Translations under genes and position numbers: made by a program
Notes under the pieces: model-generated
The model's input: the letters and a program-made list of their open reading frames with translations, nothing else
What the model was told of the DNA's origin: nothing
Databases searched by the model: none
NCBI RefSeq assembly: GCF_900149685.1
Contig: NZ_LT702999.1
Coordinates: forward strand, 2,604,001 to 2,668,000
Source: Erythrobacter sp. Alg231-14
GTDB lineage: Bacteria; Pseudomonadota; Alphaproteobacteria; Sphingomonadales; Sphingomonadaceae
Reading direction: 5' to 3'
DNA length: 64,000 bases
Shown: one piece after another, positions 1 to 8,691 of the stretch
How the letters are laid out: each line of letters starts with the position of its first letter
Numbering within the stretch: the stretch's first letter is position 1

Positions 1-1208
1 GGCGCGGTTGGGTCCAATGTCGGGTGCAACAATTGATCAAGTGCCATCGGATCGACCCTGCGCACTGCTTCGCGTTTGTCGATCAAGTCTTCGCCGACCA
101 TATCGACCGCCATTTTCAAAGCGGCTTTGGCAGTGCGTTTGCCCGAACGAGTTTGCAGCATCCACAATTTGCCGCGTTCCACGGTGAATTCGATGTCCTG
201 CATATCGCGATAATGCGCTTCCAACAGGTCAAATACGCGGGCCAATTCGTGATAGGCGTCCGGCATCGCCTCTTCCATCGAAAGCGGTTTCGCGCCTGCG
301 GCTTCGCGTGCGGCCAGAGTTAGATATTGCGGCGTGCGAATGCCGGCGACGACATCCTCACCCTGCGCATTGATGAGATACTCGCCGTAATAGGCGCGTT
401 CACCCGTGGCGGGATCGCGGGTAAACGCGACGCCAGTGGCGCTGGTTTCGCCCATATTGCCAAACACCATCGCCTGCACGTTGACAGCGGTTCCCCAATC
501 GGCGGGAATATCGTTCAAACGCCGGTACACTTTCGCCCGGTCGCTGTCCCAACTGTCAAAGACCGCCGCGATTGCACCCCACAATTGTTCGGTCACGTCC
601 TGAGGGAAAGGCTTGCCCTGCTCTTGTTCCACCAAGGCTTTGAATTCCGCGACCAGCTTGCGCCAATCGTCCGCGCTCATTTCTGTGTCGGCGTAGAACC
701 CTTGGTCTTCTTTAGCGATCTCAAGAGCTTCTTCGAACAATCCATGATCGAGACCCAAGACAACGTCGGAATACATTTGAATGAATCGGCGATAGCTGTC
801 CCAAGCGAACCGTTCATCGCCGCTGGTTTTGGCCAAGCCTTCGACCGTTGCATCGTTCAATCCAAGGTTGAGGACCGTGTCCATCATGCCCGGCATGGAA
901 ACACGAGCACCGGACCGAACCGAAACCAACAATGGATCCGCCGCATCGCCAAGGCTCTTACCAACTGCGCCTTCGATATGGGTCAACGCGGTCGCGACAT
1001 CGGCGCGCAGTGCATCACTGAAGTCCGCCCCTTCGCGCAGGTATCGCACGCTTTCCTCGGTCGTGATGGTGAAACCCGGCGGGACCGGCAGGCCAATGCT
1101 CGCCATTTCCGCAAGGTTCGCGCCCTTGCCCCCGGTGACCGTCTTGTCCTTTTGACGGGCGTCGGTGTGAGGGGCGTTTCCGCCGAAGGTGTAGACCGTA
1201 TTGCTCAT
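1..1208 (-). CDS. ppdK: Pyruvate, phosphate dikinase, N-terminal part (cut by window edge)
   Basis: The enzyme interconverts pyruvate, ATP and phosphate with phosphoenolpyruvate, AMP and diphosphate in the cytoplasm. Only the first ~402 codons lie in the window; the catalytic histidine and PEP-binding parts are beyond base 1. The reading frame is open to the edge and begins MSNTVYTFGG at the ATG whose complement ends at 1208. The visible part has the N-terminal ATP-grasp nucleotide-binding features of PPDK: GGKGANLAEM near residue 27, VPPGFTITTE, VRSGARVSMPGMMDT and the MVFGNMG stretch. It lies 120 bases downstream of glyS on the same strand, an order common in sphingomonads. The intervening 1209-1328 holds no other gene. 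Confidence 0.95.
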   Translation of the reverse strand, partial: MSNTVYTFGGNAPHTDARQKDKTVTGGKGANLAEMASIGLPVPPGFTITTEESVRYLREGADFSDALRADVATALTHIEGAVGKSLGDAADPLLVSVRSGARVSMPGMMDTVLNLGLNDATVEGLAKTSGDERFAWDSYRRFIQMYSDVVLGLDHGLFEEALEIAKEDQGFYADTEMSADDWRKLVAEFKALVEQEQGKPFPQDVTEQLWGAIAAVFDSWDSDRAKVYRRLNDIPADWGTAVNVQAMVFGNMGETSATGVAFTRDPATGERAYYGEYLINAQGEDVVAGIRTPQYLTLAAREAAGAKPLSMEEAMPDAYHELARVFDLLEAHYRDMQDIEFTVERGKLWMLQTRSGKRTAKAALKMAVDMVGEDLIDKREAVRRVDPMALDQLLHPTLDPTA

Positions 1209-1328
1209 TGAGAGGGCCCTTTTGAGGCTGTGAGTGAGGGAGACGTATTTCGAGACATGGACCGCATGTTACACGGTCCTAGATGAGAAAGTTTCGGTGC
1301 CATATCCGCCAAAGTGTCAGCCGCGTCA

Positions 1329-3662
1329 TCAGCCTTCGATCCGGCTGAAATCGGCGACATTATCAACGGCATTTGTGAAGCGGGACAAGAGGTTAAGTCG
1401 GGCTTCGCGCTTTGCTGGATCATCGTCATTGACCGTTACATCCTCAAAAAAAGCGTCGATAGGACCGCGCAATGTAGAAAGCGCGGCCATCGCATCTTTA
1501 AACCGCTCCTCGGATATTGCGGCCTCCGCCTTGGGCGCCGCATCGGCAAGAGCATCAATGAGAGCCTTTTCCGCGTTTTCCGGCGAGTAGGAAAGGTCTT
1601 TGCCAGACGGGTTTTCCGGCGCTTCCCACTTCTCTTTTTTCAGGATGTTCGCGGCGCGTTTGTAGCCTGCGAGCAGGTTGGTACCGTTGTCGGTTTCGAT
1701 GAAGGCTTGGAGGGCTTTTACGCGGGCGAGGAGGCGGACAAGATCATCTTCGCCGCCGAGCGCAAACACCGCGTCGATGAGATCGTGGCGAACGCCCGCT
1801 TCACGTTGTTGGACCTTGAGGCGGTCTGCAAAGAAGTCTCTCAATTCTCTCGACACTCTGTGCTGTTTAAAAAGGATTTCTTGGAGAAACGCTACCAAGC
1901 CCGCACTATCTCCCGGACGATCCAAAACCTCCCACTGAACTTCCAGTTCTTCAAAACGGTCTACCACTCTATTGTCAAAAAACCTGACCCGGATCTGATC
2001 GTCTCTGATATCAAGTTGCGAAGTAAGCGCGTCGAATTTCTTAAGTAGGGCAAACTTCTCCGCAAGTCGGCCGAGCTGTCGCGCAAATTGAGTCAGATAA
2101 CTGTCAAACGCTTCTAGCAGTGTTCGCACCAAATCCAGTCGGAGCTTGTGCGTCAAAAACAGGACTATCGACGCAATCGAAGCACGACGAAGGGCAAATG
2201 GGTCCTTCGAGCCAGTTGGTCGCTCTTGGATCAAGAAAAACCCAACTAGCGTATCCAACTTATCCGCCAGTGAAACCGCCACCGTAACCGGAGCGGTCGG
2301 CACATCATCGCCCTGCCCCACCGGCTTATAATGATCGCGGATCGCGTCTGACACTTCGACCGGCAGACCTTCTTTTGCGGCGTAATATCCGCCCATCAGG
2401 CCCTGCAGCTCAGGAAATTCGCCAACCATTTCGGTAACAAGATCGGCCTTGCACAGCCGCGCCGCTTGTTCGGCCAGATCAGGCAGACTTTCGCGCGTGC
2501 TCCAGTCTTGGAGGTCCGCCGTGACAATCCCCTCTTCGCACAGCCAGCGCGCCAATTTCGCCACCCGGTCGACCTTATCGGCCACCGTTCCCAGCTTTTC
2601 ATGGAACGTAATCCGCTCCAGCCCCTGCGCGTGCTGCGCCAGCGTCTTCTTCTGGTCCAATTCCCAGAAGAAGCGCGCATCGGCGAGGCGTGCGGCCAGA
2701 ACTTTTCGGTTGCCGTCCACCACCACGGCGGGATCATCCGCTGCGATGTTGGCGGTGCAAATGAATGCGTTGGCAAGCGATGTCGTGCCGTCCGGCGCGC
2801 GCTGTTCGCACACGAAGTATTTCTGGTTCACCCGCGCGGTCAGCTGGATCGTCTCTGGCGGCACGTCGAGGAAATCATCCTCAAACCGCCCTAGCAGCGG
2901 CACCGGCCATTCGGTCAGACCGGCGTTCTCGACCACCAAACCTTCGTCTTCGACCACGGTCAATCCAGCGGCCTTCGCGGCTTTGCGGGCGCCTTCGCGA
3001 ATGATCCCTGCGCGCACTTCGTGATCCACGATCACATGGGCATCGCGCAGTTTGCTTTCGTATTCATCGGCATTCGCGATTGTGATCTCGCCAGCGGAAT
3101 GGAAACGGTGGCCGACTGTCGTGCGCCCGCTTTCAAAACCGTCGGCGGCGCATGGGACAATTTCGCCATCGAGCAGCGCGATCAAGCCGGACATTGGACG
3201 AACCCATTTCAGGCTCTCATTGCTGATTGATGCATCGCCCCAACGCATGCTCTTTGGCCAAGAGAAATCGCGAATGATAGATGGGATCGCAGCGGCCAAC
3301 AGATCGGCGACCGATTGGCCCGGCTTTTCAATAACGGCAAAATAGACCTCGCGGCCCTTAACTTCGCGCACTTCAAGGCTGTCGCGCTCCACGCCGTTTT
3401 TGCGGCAGAAGCCATCGACCGCCTGATCGGGAGCGCCAACGGGAGGACCTTTCGCCTCATCGCGAACTGCCTCGGTTTCAAGCGGAAGTCCCCGTACGAT
3501 CATCGCCAAGCGACGCGGCGTGGACCACACGGTTAGGTCGCCTGTGGAAACGCCAAACGCATCCATCTCGCGGCGAAACAGCTTTTCCAGCTCGCCGCGC
3601 GCACCTTTTTGCATACGTGCCGGGATCTCTTCACAGCGCAATTCAAACAGGAAATCAGCCAT
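1329..3662 (-). CDS. glyS: Glycine--tRNA ligase beta subunit
   Basis: Beta subunit of the bacterial alpha2beta2 glycyl-tRNA synthetase; with GlyQ it charges tRNA-Gly. The start [17 protein letters not shown] is chosen because its ATG overlaps the glyQ stop (TAATG), giving translational coupling; the frame stays open 12 codons further upstream, inside glyQ. The product is 777 residues, longer than the ~690 of E. coli GlyS. The extra length sits between the RRASIASIVLF segment and RDFFADRLKVQ, at about 1850-2125, where the E. coli protein has only a short linker. That stretch looks more AT-rich than its surroundings but keeps the frame. N-terminal and C-terminal segments are typical of the family. 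Confidence 0.96.
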   Translation of the reverse strand: MADFLFELRCEEIPARMQKGARGELEKLFRREMDAFGVSTGDLTVWSTPRRLAMIVRGLPLETEAVRDEAKGPPVGAPDQAVDGFCRKNGVERDSLEVREVKGREVYFAVIEKPGQSVADLLAAAIPSIIRDFSWPKSMRWGDASISNESLKWVRPMSGLIALLDGEIVPCAADGFESGRTTVGHRFHSAGEITIANADEYESKLRDAHVIVDHEVRAGIIREGARKAAKAAGLTVVEDEGLVVENAGLTEWPVPLLGRFEDDFLDVPPETIQLTARVNQKYFVCEQRAPDGTTSLANAFICTANIAADDPAVVVDGNRKVLAARLADARFFWELDQKKTLAQHAQGLERITFHEKLGTVADKVDRVAKLARWLCEEGIVTADLQDWSTRESLPDLAEQAARLCKADLVTEMVGEFPELQGLMGGYYAAKEGLPVEVSDAIRDHYKPVGQGDDVPTAPVTVAVSLADKLDTLVGFFLIQERPTGSKDPFALRRASIASIVLFLTHKLRLDLVRTLLEAFDSYLTQFARQLGRLAEKFALLKKFDALTSQLDIRDDQIRVRFFDNRVVDRFEELEVQWEVLDRPGDSAGLVAFLQEILFKQHRVSRELRDFFADRLKVQQREAGVRHDLIDAVFALGGEDDLVRLLARVKALQAFIETDNGTNLLAGYKRAANILKKEKWEAPENPSGKDLSYSPENAEKALIDALADAAPKAEAAISEERFKDAMAALSTLRGPIDAFFEDVTVNDDDPAKREARLNLLSRFTNAVDNVADFSRIEG

Positions 3663-4573
3663 TAGATGAGGCTCCATTCCGGATATTTCTCGGCCCATTC
3701 AGGCGCTTTCAATTCTGCGTACTTCTCACAAGACCCTCGGGCCAAATCCCGCACCCGGCCCATATAGCTGGCGCGTTCTTGGACGCTGATCACGCCGCGG
3801 GCTTGCAACAGGTTGAAGATGTGGCTGGCCTCCACCGCTTGTTCATAGGCTGCAATCGGAACGTCGTGCGCCAATGCGTTGCGGCATTCCGCCTCTGCCT
3901 TGGTGAACAGGTCGAACAGAGCATCGGTCTCGGCGACCTCAAAATTCCACTTGGACATTTGCTTTTCGTTTTCGAGAAACACATCCCCATAGCTTACGCC
4001 GTGTTGGTTGAAGGCCAGATCGTAAACGCTGTCCACGCCTTGGATATACATGGCCAACCGTTCTAGCCCGTAGGTCAATTCACCCGCCACCGGTTTGCAA
4101 TCAAAGCCGCCCATTTGTTGGAAATATGTGAATTGGGTGACCTCCATGCCGTCACACCAAACCTCCCATCCTAGGCCCCAAGCGCCGAGCGTGGGCGATT
4201 CCCAATCATCTTCAACAAAGCGGATATCGTGTTTCAGCGGGTCGATCCCAATCGCGGCCAAGCTTTTCAGGTACAGGTCCTGGATGTCGCTCGGCGATGG
4301 TTTTAGGATCACCTGATATTGGTAGTAATGTTGCAACCGGTTTGGGTTCTCCCCGTAACGACCATCGGTTGGACGGCGACACGGTTGAACAAACGCCGCG
4401 TTCCAAGGCTCCGGCCCCAATGCGCGCAATGTGGTTGCGGTGTGAAACGTGCCCGCGCCCATACGCATGTCATAAGGTTGCAAAATCACACAGCCCGCAT
4501 CCGCCCAAAAATCATGCAGGGTCAGGATCATGTCCTGAAAGGAACGGGACGGATCGCGACCCACAGTTGCCAT
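3662..4573 (-). CDS. glyQ: Glycine--tRNA ligase alpha subunit
   Basis: Catalytic alpha subunit of glycyl-tRNA synthetase. [54 protein letters not shown] and the [20 protein letters not shown] region are hallmarks of GlyQ. I place the start at [13 protein letters not shown] (303 residues, usual family length). The frame continues upstream to ATGs at 4618 and 4630, which would add a polar extension of up to 19 residues; neither has a better ribosome-binding site. Its stop overlaps the glyS start by one base, so the two subunits are made from one message. Confidence 0.95.
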   Translation of the reverse strand: MATVGRDPSRSFQDMILTLHDFWADAGCVILQPYDMRMGAGTFHTATTLRALGPEPWNAAFVQPCRRPTDGRYGENPNRLQHYYQYQVILKPSPSDIQDLYLKSLAAIGIDPLKHDIRFVEDDWESPTLGAWGLGWEVWCDGMEVTQFTYFQQMGGFDCKPVAGELTYGLERLAMYIQGVDSVYDLAFNQHGVSYGDVFLENEKQMSKWNFEVAETDALFDLFTKAEAECRNALAHDVPIAAYEQAVEASHIFNLLQARGVISVQERASYMGRVRDLARGSCEKYAELKAPEWAEKYPEWSLI

Positions 4574-4734
4574 GGGCGAATCCGATTCGTGCGTTGAGTT
4601 TTTGACCTCTGATTCCATGCTTGCGGCCATGGCTTATGACCCATTCAGCGTCAATGCCGCAGCGCAGCATGTCACCCATCCACAGCCCCCAAACCCGCAC
4701 AATTCGGCGATTCTACGTCAGGGTATCATGACGA

Positions 4735-4796
4735 AATGTCAGGTGTTGTTGACATGGTCAGCGAATCGCGACATAAAGTAAAGGCAACCTGACATT
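4735..4796. repeat. Inverted repeat framing the UrcA-gene promoter
   Basis: AATGTCAGGT at 4735-4744 and its exact reverse complement ACCTGACATT at 4787-4796 are separated by 42 bases that contain a TTGACA-type promoter. The arms are therefore placed to act as paired operator half-sites or as the stem of a long hairpin. No binding protein can be named. Confidence 0.55.
4749..4777 (+). promoter_or_regulatory. Putative sigma-70 promoter of the UrcA-family gene
   Basis: A perfect TTGACA -35 box (4749-4754) is followed by a 17-base spacer and a -10-like CATAAA (4772-4777). It points toward the gene at 4846 and lies inside the inverted repeat 4735-4796. AGGAG about 10 bases before that gene's ATG is its ribosome-binding site. 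Confidence 0.55.
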
Positions 4797-4845
4797 CAGG
4801 AAGGTTGTTACGACAAACCACTCTTCCTCCCCAGGAGTTTACGCC

Positions 4846-5202
4846 ATGAAAACCGTTCTGATCATCGCCGCCGCAACTGCCGCCATCACGACCCCCGCCG
4901 TGGCATCCGCGACCGCTGTCAATGCAACCGAGTTCAACGAGACAATCGAACACGACGATCTCGATCTGTCGACCCAGCGCGGCATTGCCCGGCTTGATGA
5001 CCGCATCCGTACCGAGATTCGTCGGGCCTGCGCCAATGGCGGCCGCGACAGCCAATCGATCCGACTGGAACGCGCCTGCAGAGAAAGCGCCTATGCTTCC
5101 GCACAAGGTGCCGTCCGCTTTGCCATCAACCAAGCGCACGCAGAACGCCCCCGCTTTGCAAGCGCGACCACTGCAACAAACGCCGACACTCCGGGCGCTT
5201 GA
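4846..5202 (+). CDS. UrcA family protein (secreted, unknown function)
   Basis: A 118-residue protein with a cleavable signal peptide (MKTVLIIAAATAAITTPAVA) and a mature part with the UrcA-family pattern: an acidic DDLDLSTQRGIARLDDRI segment, then two cysteines (RRACANG and ERACRES) that may form a disulfide, then a short helix. UrcA-type proteins are common in sphingomonads and caulobacters and have no established biochemical role. The gene stands alone behind its own promoter. The 129 bases after it, up to the next gene, hold no recognised signal. Confidence 0.85.
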   Translation: MKTVLIIAAATAAITTPAVASATAVNATEFNETIEHDDLDLSTQRGIARLDDRIRTEIRRACANGGRDSQSIRLERACRESAYASAQGAVRFAINQAHAERPRFASATTATNADTPGA

Positions 5203-5331
5203 TGCAATCCGCCGCTCTTATGGTTGGACCTTCTCCCCGATAGGTTCCGATCATGAGGGCGGCACCCCCTATTGCCCTTCCCAATTTGATTGCGGATCAC
5301 CTTTCAAACACCCCAACAATTCGGACTTCTG

Positions 5332-5706
5332 ATGGTTTATACTTCGAATTCGATCACAGGCGATGACAGATCTTTTGCCCTCAACATGATGTGGGTCGGA
5401 CTGCCTGGATCGATCACATTGCTCGCAGGTCAATTGTTTGGCATCTACGATTTTGTCATTGCCCTTATCGGAGGGATCACCTCAGGCACCCTGATCGGGT
5501 TAATCTTTGTCGGGAAACACGACGAGTATTTTCAACGCATGGTCGGCAAATCCGCTTCTTGGGCTTGCGCCGCCGCGGGATTGTGGCTGTTCGCTAGCAT
5601 CGCACCGATCACCGAAGAGTACGTTACAAATCATGTCGTCGGACTAGGTCTGATAGCCGCCACGTTCCATTCTGTTCTCGCGATCTGTCGTATCAGAGGA
5701 TACTGA
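5332..5706 (+). CDS. Small membrane protein 1 of the XRE/membrane cassette
   Basis: Not recognised as a named family. The 124-residue product has about four hydrophobic segments (roughly residues 18-35, 38-58, 74-92 and 98-117), so it is an inner-membrane protein. A charged loop DEYFQRMVGKSASWA precedes the third segment and recurs in variant form in the other three membrane proteins of the cluster. The start at 5332 has a GGAC about nine bases upstream; an in-frame ATG at 5290 would add 14 polar residues. It is the first gene of a tightly packed five-gene run, with three bases before the next start. Confidence 0.75.
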   Translation: MVYTSNSITGDDRSFALNMMWVGLPGSITLLAGQLFGIYDFVIALIGGITSGTLIGLIFVGKHDEYFQRMVGKSASWACAAAGLWLFASIAPITEEYVTNHVVGLGLIAATFHSVLAICRIRGY

Positions 5707-5709
5707 GTA

Positions 5710-6192
5710 ATGAAGGACTATATTTTTAAAAACGGCAGCATCCGATACCGCTCCTATTTCTGGCTGATGGATCTAAGCTTGCTGGTCATTGTGGTCGCCT
5801 TCGCCGGTACCATTCTGTATCAGGGTTTGGGTTTTCGACCCTTTGAAATGTCCCCTGGCACTGTCGGTGTTCTGAATGTCCTCTACAGCATTCTGGGTGG
5901 CTGGGTTCCGGCGATCTTGATCGTGACAAGCGCGATACGAGACGAATATGCCGAAATGATCTGGAAACAGACCGTCGGGCATCTTGTTTGGATCGCCACG
6001 ATTTCGCCATTCGCAGTCTTCATCGGCGTTTGGGTCGCCTACACAATCGCAGGCGGCGACACGCCACCTGTATGGCTGGGTTGGTTGTACAACGACACGT
6101 CACCGATCCAGATCCTAATGAATGTCTGGGGCATGTTTGTGGTCGCCTTTGTCATCATCTTTCAATTCAATCGGTGGCGGGCACTGTCATGA
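5710..6192 (+). CDS. Small membrane protein 2 of the XRE/membrane cassette
   Basis: A 160-residue inner-membrane protein with about four hydrophobic segments (residues ~18-38, 48-72, 92-115, 135-155) and no named family that I recognise. The loop DEYAEMIWKQTVGHLVW between the second and third segments resembles the charged loop of the preceding protein, suggesting a common ancestor. Its TGA overlaps the ATG of the XRE regulator by four bases (ATGA), a sign of translational coupling. Confidence 0.8.
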   Translation: MKDYIFKNGSIRYRSYFWLMDLSLLVIVVAFAGTILYQGLGFRPFEMSPGTVGVLNVLYSILGGWVPAILIVTSAIRDEYAEMIWKQTVGHLVWIATISPFAVFIGVWVAYTIAGGDTPPVWLGWLYNDTSPIQILMNVWGMFVVAFVIIFQFNRWRALS

Positions 6193-6386
6193 AGAACCGT
6201 CTTAAAGTGCTCCGCGCTGAACGCGATTGGAGCCAGGCCGAATTGGCTCTTCAACTCGATGTTTCGCGCCAGGCCGTGAACGCCATTGAAACGGGCAAAC
6301 ACGACCCCTCGCTTCCGCTTGCCTTTCGTATTTCTCGTTTGTTCGAAATGCCCATTGAGGAGATTTTCCATGACGAAAATACCTGA
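6189..6386 (+). CDS. Minimal XRE-family transcriptional regulator
   Basis: A 65-residue protein that is essentially one Cro/C1-type helix-turn-helix: MKNRLKVLRAERDWSQAELA, then LDVSRQAVNAIETGKHDPSL, then a C-terminal helix ending IEEIFHDENT. It belongs to the short XRE group that is often encoded beside integral membrane proteins of unknown function. It overlaps the upstream membrane gene by four bases and the downstream one by seventeen. By context it probably regulates the cassette; no effector domain is present, so signal input would have to come from a partner. Confidence 0.92.
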   Translation: MKNRLKVLRAERDWSQAELALQLDVSRQAVNAIETGKHDPSLPLAFRISRLFEMPIEEIFHDENT

Positions 6387-7032
6387 GAACATGATGATGG
6401 AAGATGACGATAACGCCCTGTTTGCTCGTATGAAACGCGTGCTTATCCCGGCCATGATATTCTCAGTTGGCCTTGGATTCTTCCTCGGTGGTATGGGCGC
6501 GGGAGTGGTTTTTCTTCAAAAGTATGACGCGACTTTCGGAGCAATGGCGGCGTGTGCCGTGACCAGTGCGTTCGGCGCGCTGATCATTGTTCTCACATTC
6601 CGCAAATGGCCAACGCTTAGGATCGGTGAACCCGACACGCCTAGAACACGCCGGGTCGCTTTGATCATGATGGCGTTGATCGCAATCGCTTGCGTAATCT
6701 CGCTCATGTTCGTTTCACCCGAGGACGGCAACGCCAGGACACAATTGTTCTCCAACGGACCGCTGTCGTCCAATGCCGCCCTTGCTGCAATGTTGTTGTG
6801 GGCCATCGGCATACCTTTGATTACCTTCTTTGCGCGTCGCAATGCCGATGAAGTTGATATGGAATATCAGCGGCTTGGCGAATCCATGGCTATCCACTTC
6901 TTTAGTGTTGTTGCACCCGTATGGTGGATCGGATGGCGCGGAGGCTTTCTGCCGCAACCCGACGTCATGATCGTATTTTTGGCGACCCTGGTGGTCATGG
7001 CTACAACCAACTATGTTCGGAGAGCGATGTGA
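6370..7032 (+). CDS. Membrane protein 3 of the XRE/membrane cassette
   Basis: A 220-residue membrane protein with about six hydrophobic segments. Start MTKIPENMMMEDDDN is inside the end of the XRE gene. The C-terminal half contains LFSNGPLSSN, the loop DEVDMEYQRLGESMAIHFF and APVWWIGWRGGFLP, all matched in order by the next protein (LFSNSPIPP, DEHERAAINAGLYASFY, APAWWMAQRSMLIP). The two are clear paralogs. Function unknown; the conserved extracytoplasmic or interfacial Trp pair and the DE loop are the most distinctive features. Confidence 0.85.
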   Translation: MTKIPENMMMEDDDNALFARMKRVLIPAMIFSVGLGFFLGGMGAGVVFLQKYDATFGAMAACAVTSAFGALIIVLTFRKWPTLRIGEPDTPRTRRVALIMMALIAIACVISLMFVSPEDGNARTQLFSNGPLSSNAALAAMLLWAIGIPLITFFARRNADEVDMEYQRLGESMAIHFFSVVAPVWWIGWRGGFLPQPDVMIVFLATLVVMATTNYVRRAM

Positions 7033-7676
7033 GCAACGAAACCTTAGATCAACCATCGGACATCGCCCGGATGATTAAAATCGGCGTGTGTTCAATTATT
7101 TACCTCGCCGCTCTGTTTATCATGGTCGGCCAAGATAACGGCACATTCGATGCCCTAGGCGAAGGGATCAGACTGGCTCTGATTTTAGGTTCGGCCCTCT
7201 TAGTCATTACGATCACCATTCTTTGGCTGAAGGCGTTGGACCTGACGTCTAATGACGATGAACCGGTCGCGCCCAGCACCCAAAAAAGCCGCAAGGTCTT
7301 TATCCTATCGGCGGTTTTCGGCGGGGCCATAGCGATCCTTTTCTACGTCTCCATCATGGTCAGCGGCGAAAGCTTCGACAACGTGACATTGTTTAGCAAT
7401 TCACCCATTCCGCCTATCCTCGGACTGGGATCTGCGGCTCTCTACGTTGTCGGCATGATCTATGCGTGCTTTCACTGGCACAAAAGCTCAGACGAACACG
7501 AACGCGCGGCGATCAATGCAGGTCTTTATGCTTCATTCTACACATACACCATCGCAGCGCCGGCATGGTGGATGGCGCAACGCTCGATGCTTATCCCGGC
7601 TCAAGATCCGATGATTATGTACATCCTGATTTTGACCGTATTTTCCGCCGTTTGGACATACAAGCGTGGGGCATAG
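7029..7676 (+). CDS. Membrane protein 4 of the XRE/membrane cassette
   Basis: A 215-residue membrane protein of about six hydrophobic segments, paralogous to the preceding gene product over its C-terminal half. It starts at a GTG that overlaps the previous TGA (GTGA), with no better ATG until residue 15. It ends the cassette; the next gene on the strand, a TraB/GumN protein, follows after 71 bases and has its own GGAG ribosome-binding site. No enzymatic motif is visible. Confidence 0.82.
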   Translation: MSNETLDQPSDIARMIKIGVCSIIYLAALFIMVGQDNGTFDALGEGIRLALILGSALLVITITILWLKALDLTSNDDEPVAPSTQKSRKVFILSAVFGGAIAILFYVSIMVSGESFDNVTLFSNSPIPPILGLGSAALYVVGMIYACFHWHKSSDEHERAAINAGLYASFYTYTIAAPAWWMAQRSMLIPAQDPMIMYILILTVFSAVWTYKRGA

Positions 7677-7747
7677 AAGGCCCCGCCCCCACCTTAACCT
7701 TTCGCCCTTAATCCCTATATCGAACACCAAATATTTGGAGATCCTTG

Positions 7748-8677
7748 ATGACACACACGATCAAAACCCTTTGCGCCGCTTCTGCCGCTTCGCTTGCCGC
7801 ATTGGCCGCGACCCCGACTTTGGCCGAAGCGCACACAGAGGCTCAGCCGGTTGTGGCGGAATTGCCCAGCGGCCCTGAAGGCCCTGCCCTTTGGAAAGTT
7901 TCCGACGAAGACACGACGATCTATCTGTTCGGTACGGTTCACGCTCTGCCCTCCGACATCGTTTGGTACGACGCAGAGATCGACGCGGCTTTGAACTCCT
8001 CGGATACGGTCGTCACAGAAATCAAGATGGATCCCGCAAGCGAAGCGGCCATGCAACAATTGTCGATGCAAAAAGGTCTATCAGCCGACGGAACGAATTT
8101 GAGGTCCCTGCTCGATGAAGAGCAAACCGCCGCATACGAAGCCGCTGTCGTGCAATTGGGCCTTCCGATAGAGGCCTTGGACGGGTTGGAGCCTTGGTTG
8201 GCCGGTCTAACCTTGGGTGTTCTTCCGCTGGTTCAACAAGGATACAATCTTGAGGCGGGCGTCGATAAAGTCATCCTATCCAAAGCCGGCGACACGCCAC
8301 AGGACGCGTTGGAAACAGCCGAATTCCAGTTGGGCCTGTTCGATGGTCTGCCACAGGAACAACAAATCGAATTTATGATGGCCGCCGTCGAAGGGATCGA
8401 TGAAGCCGCCAAGATTCTCGACAGCATGGTTGCAGAATGGATCGAAGGCGACGCCGAAGGCTTGGCCGCGGTTATGAACGAAAACATGGACGATGAAGGC
8501 TTCGCCGAAACGTTGCTCTACAATCGAAACGCCAATTGGGCGGAATGGATTGAATCCCGCCTTGAAACAACACCGGGCACGGTCTTTATCGCCGTTGGCG
8601 CCGGGCATCTTGCCGGTGAACGCAGCGTTCAAGATTACCTCGCAGAGCGCGAGATCGAAACGACCCGCGTTCAATAA
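7748..8677 (+). CDS. TraB/GumN family protein (periplasmic)
   Basis: A 309-residue exported protein: signal peptide over residues 1-28 ending near TLAEA, then the TraB/GumN domain. The family's two conserved stretches are present: FGTVHALPSDIVWY near the N-terminus and IAVGAGHLAGERSV near the C-terminus. TraB/GumN proteins belong to the Tiki/TraB superfamily, some of which are putative metallopeptidases; the activity of the bacterial proteins is not settled. It is the first of two tandem paralogs, 14 bases apart. The ATG at 7748 is preceded by GGAG. Confidence 0.88.
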   Translation: MTHTIKTLCAASAASLAALAATPTLAEAHTEAQPVVAELPSGPEGPALWKVSDEDTTIYLFGTVHALPSDIVWYDAEIDAALNSSDTVVTEIKMDPASEAAMQQLSMQKGLSADGTNLRSLLDEEQTAAYEAAVVQLGLPIEALDGLEPWLAGLTLGVLPLVQQGYNLEAGVDKVILSKAGDTPQDALETAEFQLGLFDGLPQEQQIEFMMAAVEGIDEAAKILDSMVAEWIEGDAEGLAAVMNENMDDEGFAETLLYNRNANWAEWIESRLETTPGTVFIAVGAGHLAGERSVQDYLAEREIETTRVQ

Positions 8678-8691
8678 GGGACGCTTACTCA

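Noticed and set aside
327..1211. Long plus-strand reading frame opposite ppdK
   Set aside because: It is antisense to a clear PPDK reading frame, has no family resemblance and an Arg/His-rich shadow composition.
1329..3662. GlyS as a frameshifted or chimeric pseudogene because of its atypical segment
   Set aside because: The frame is continuous through the segment, both flanks are in the same frame and the essential gene would be expected intact.
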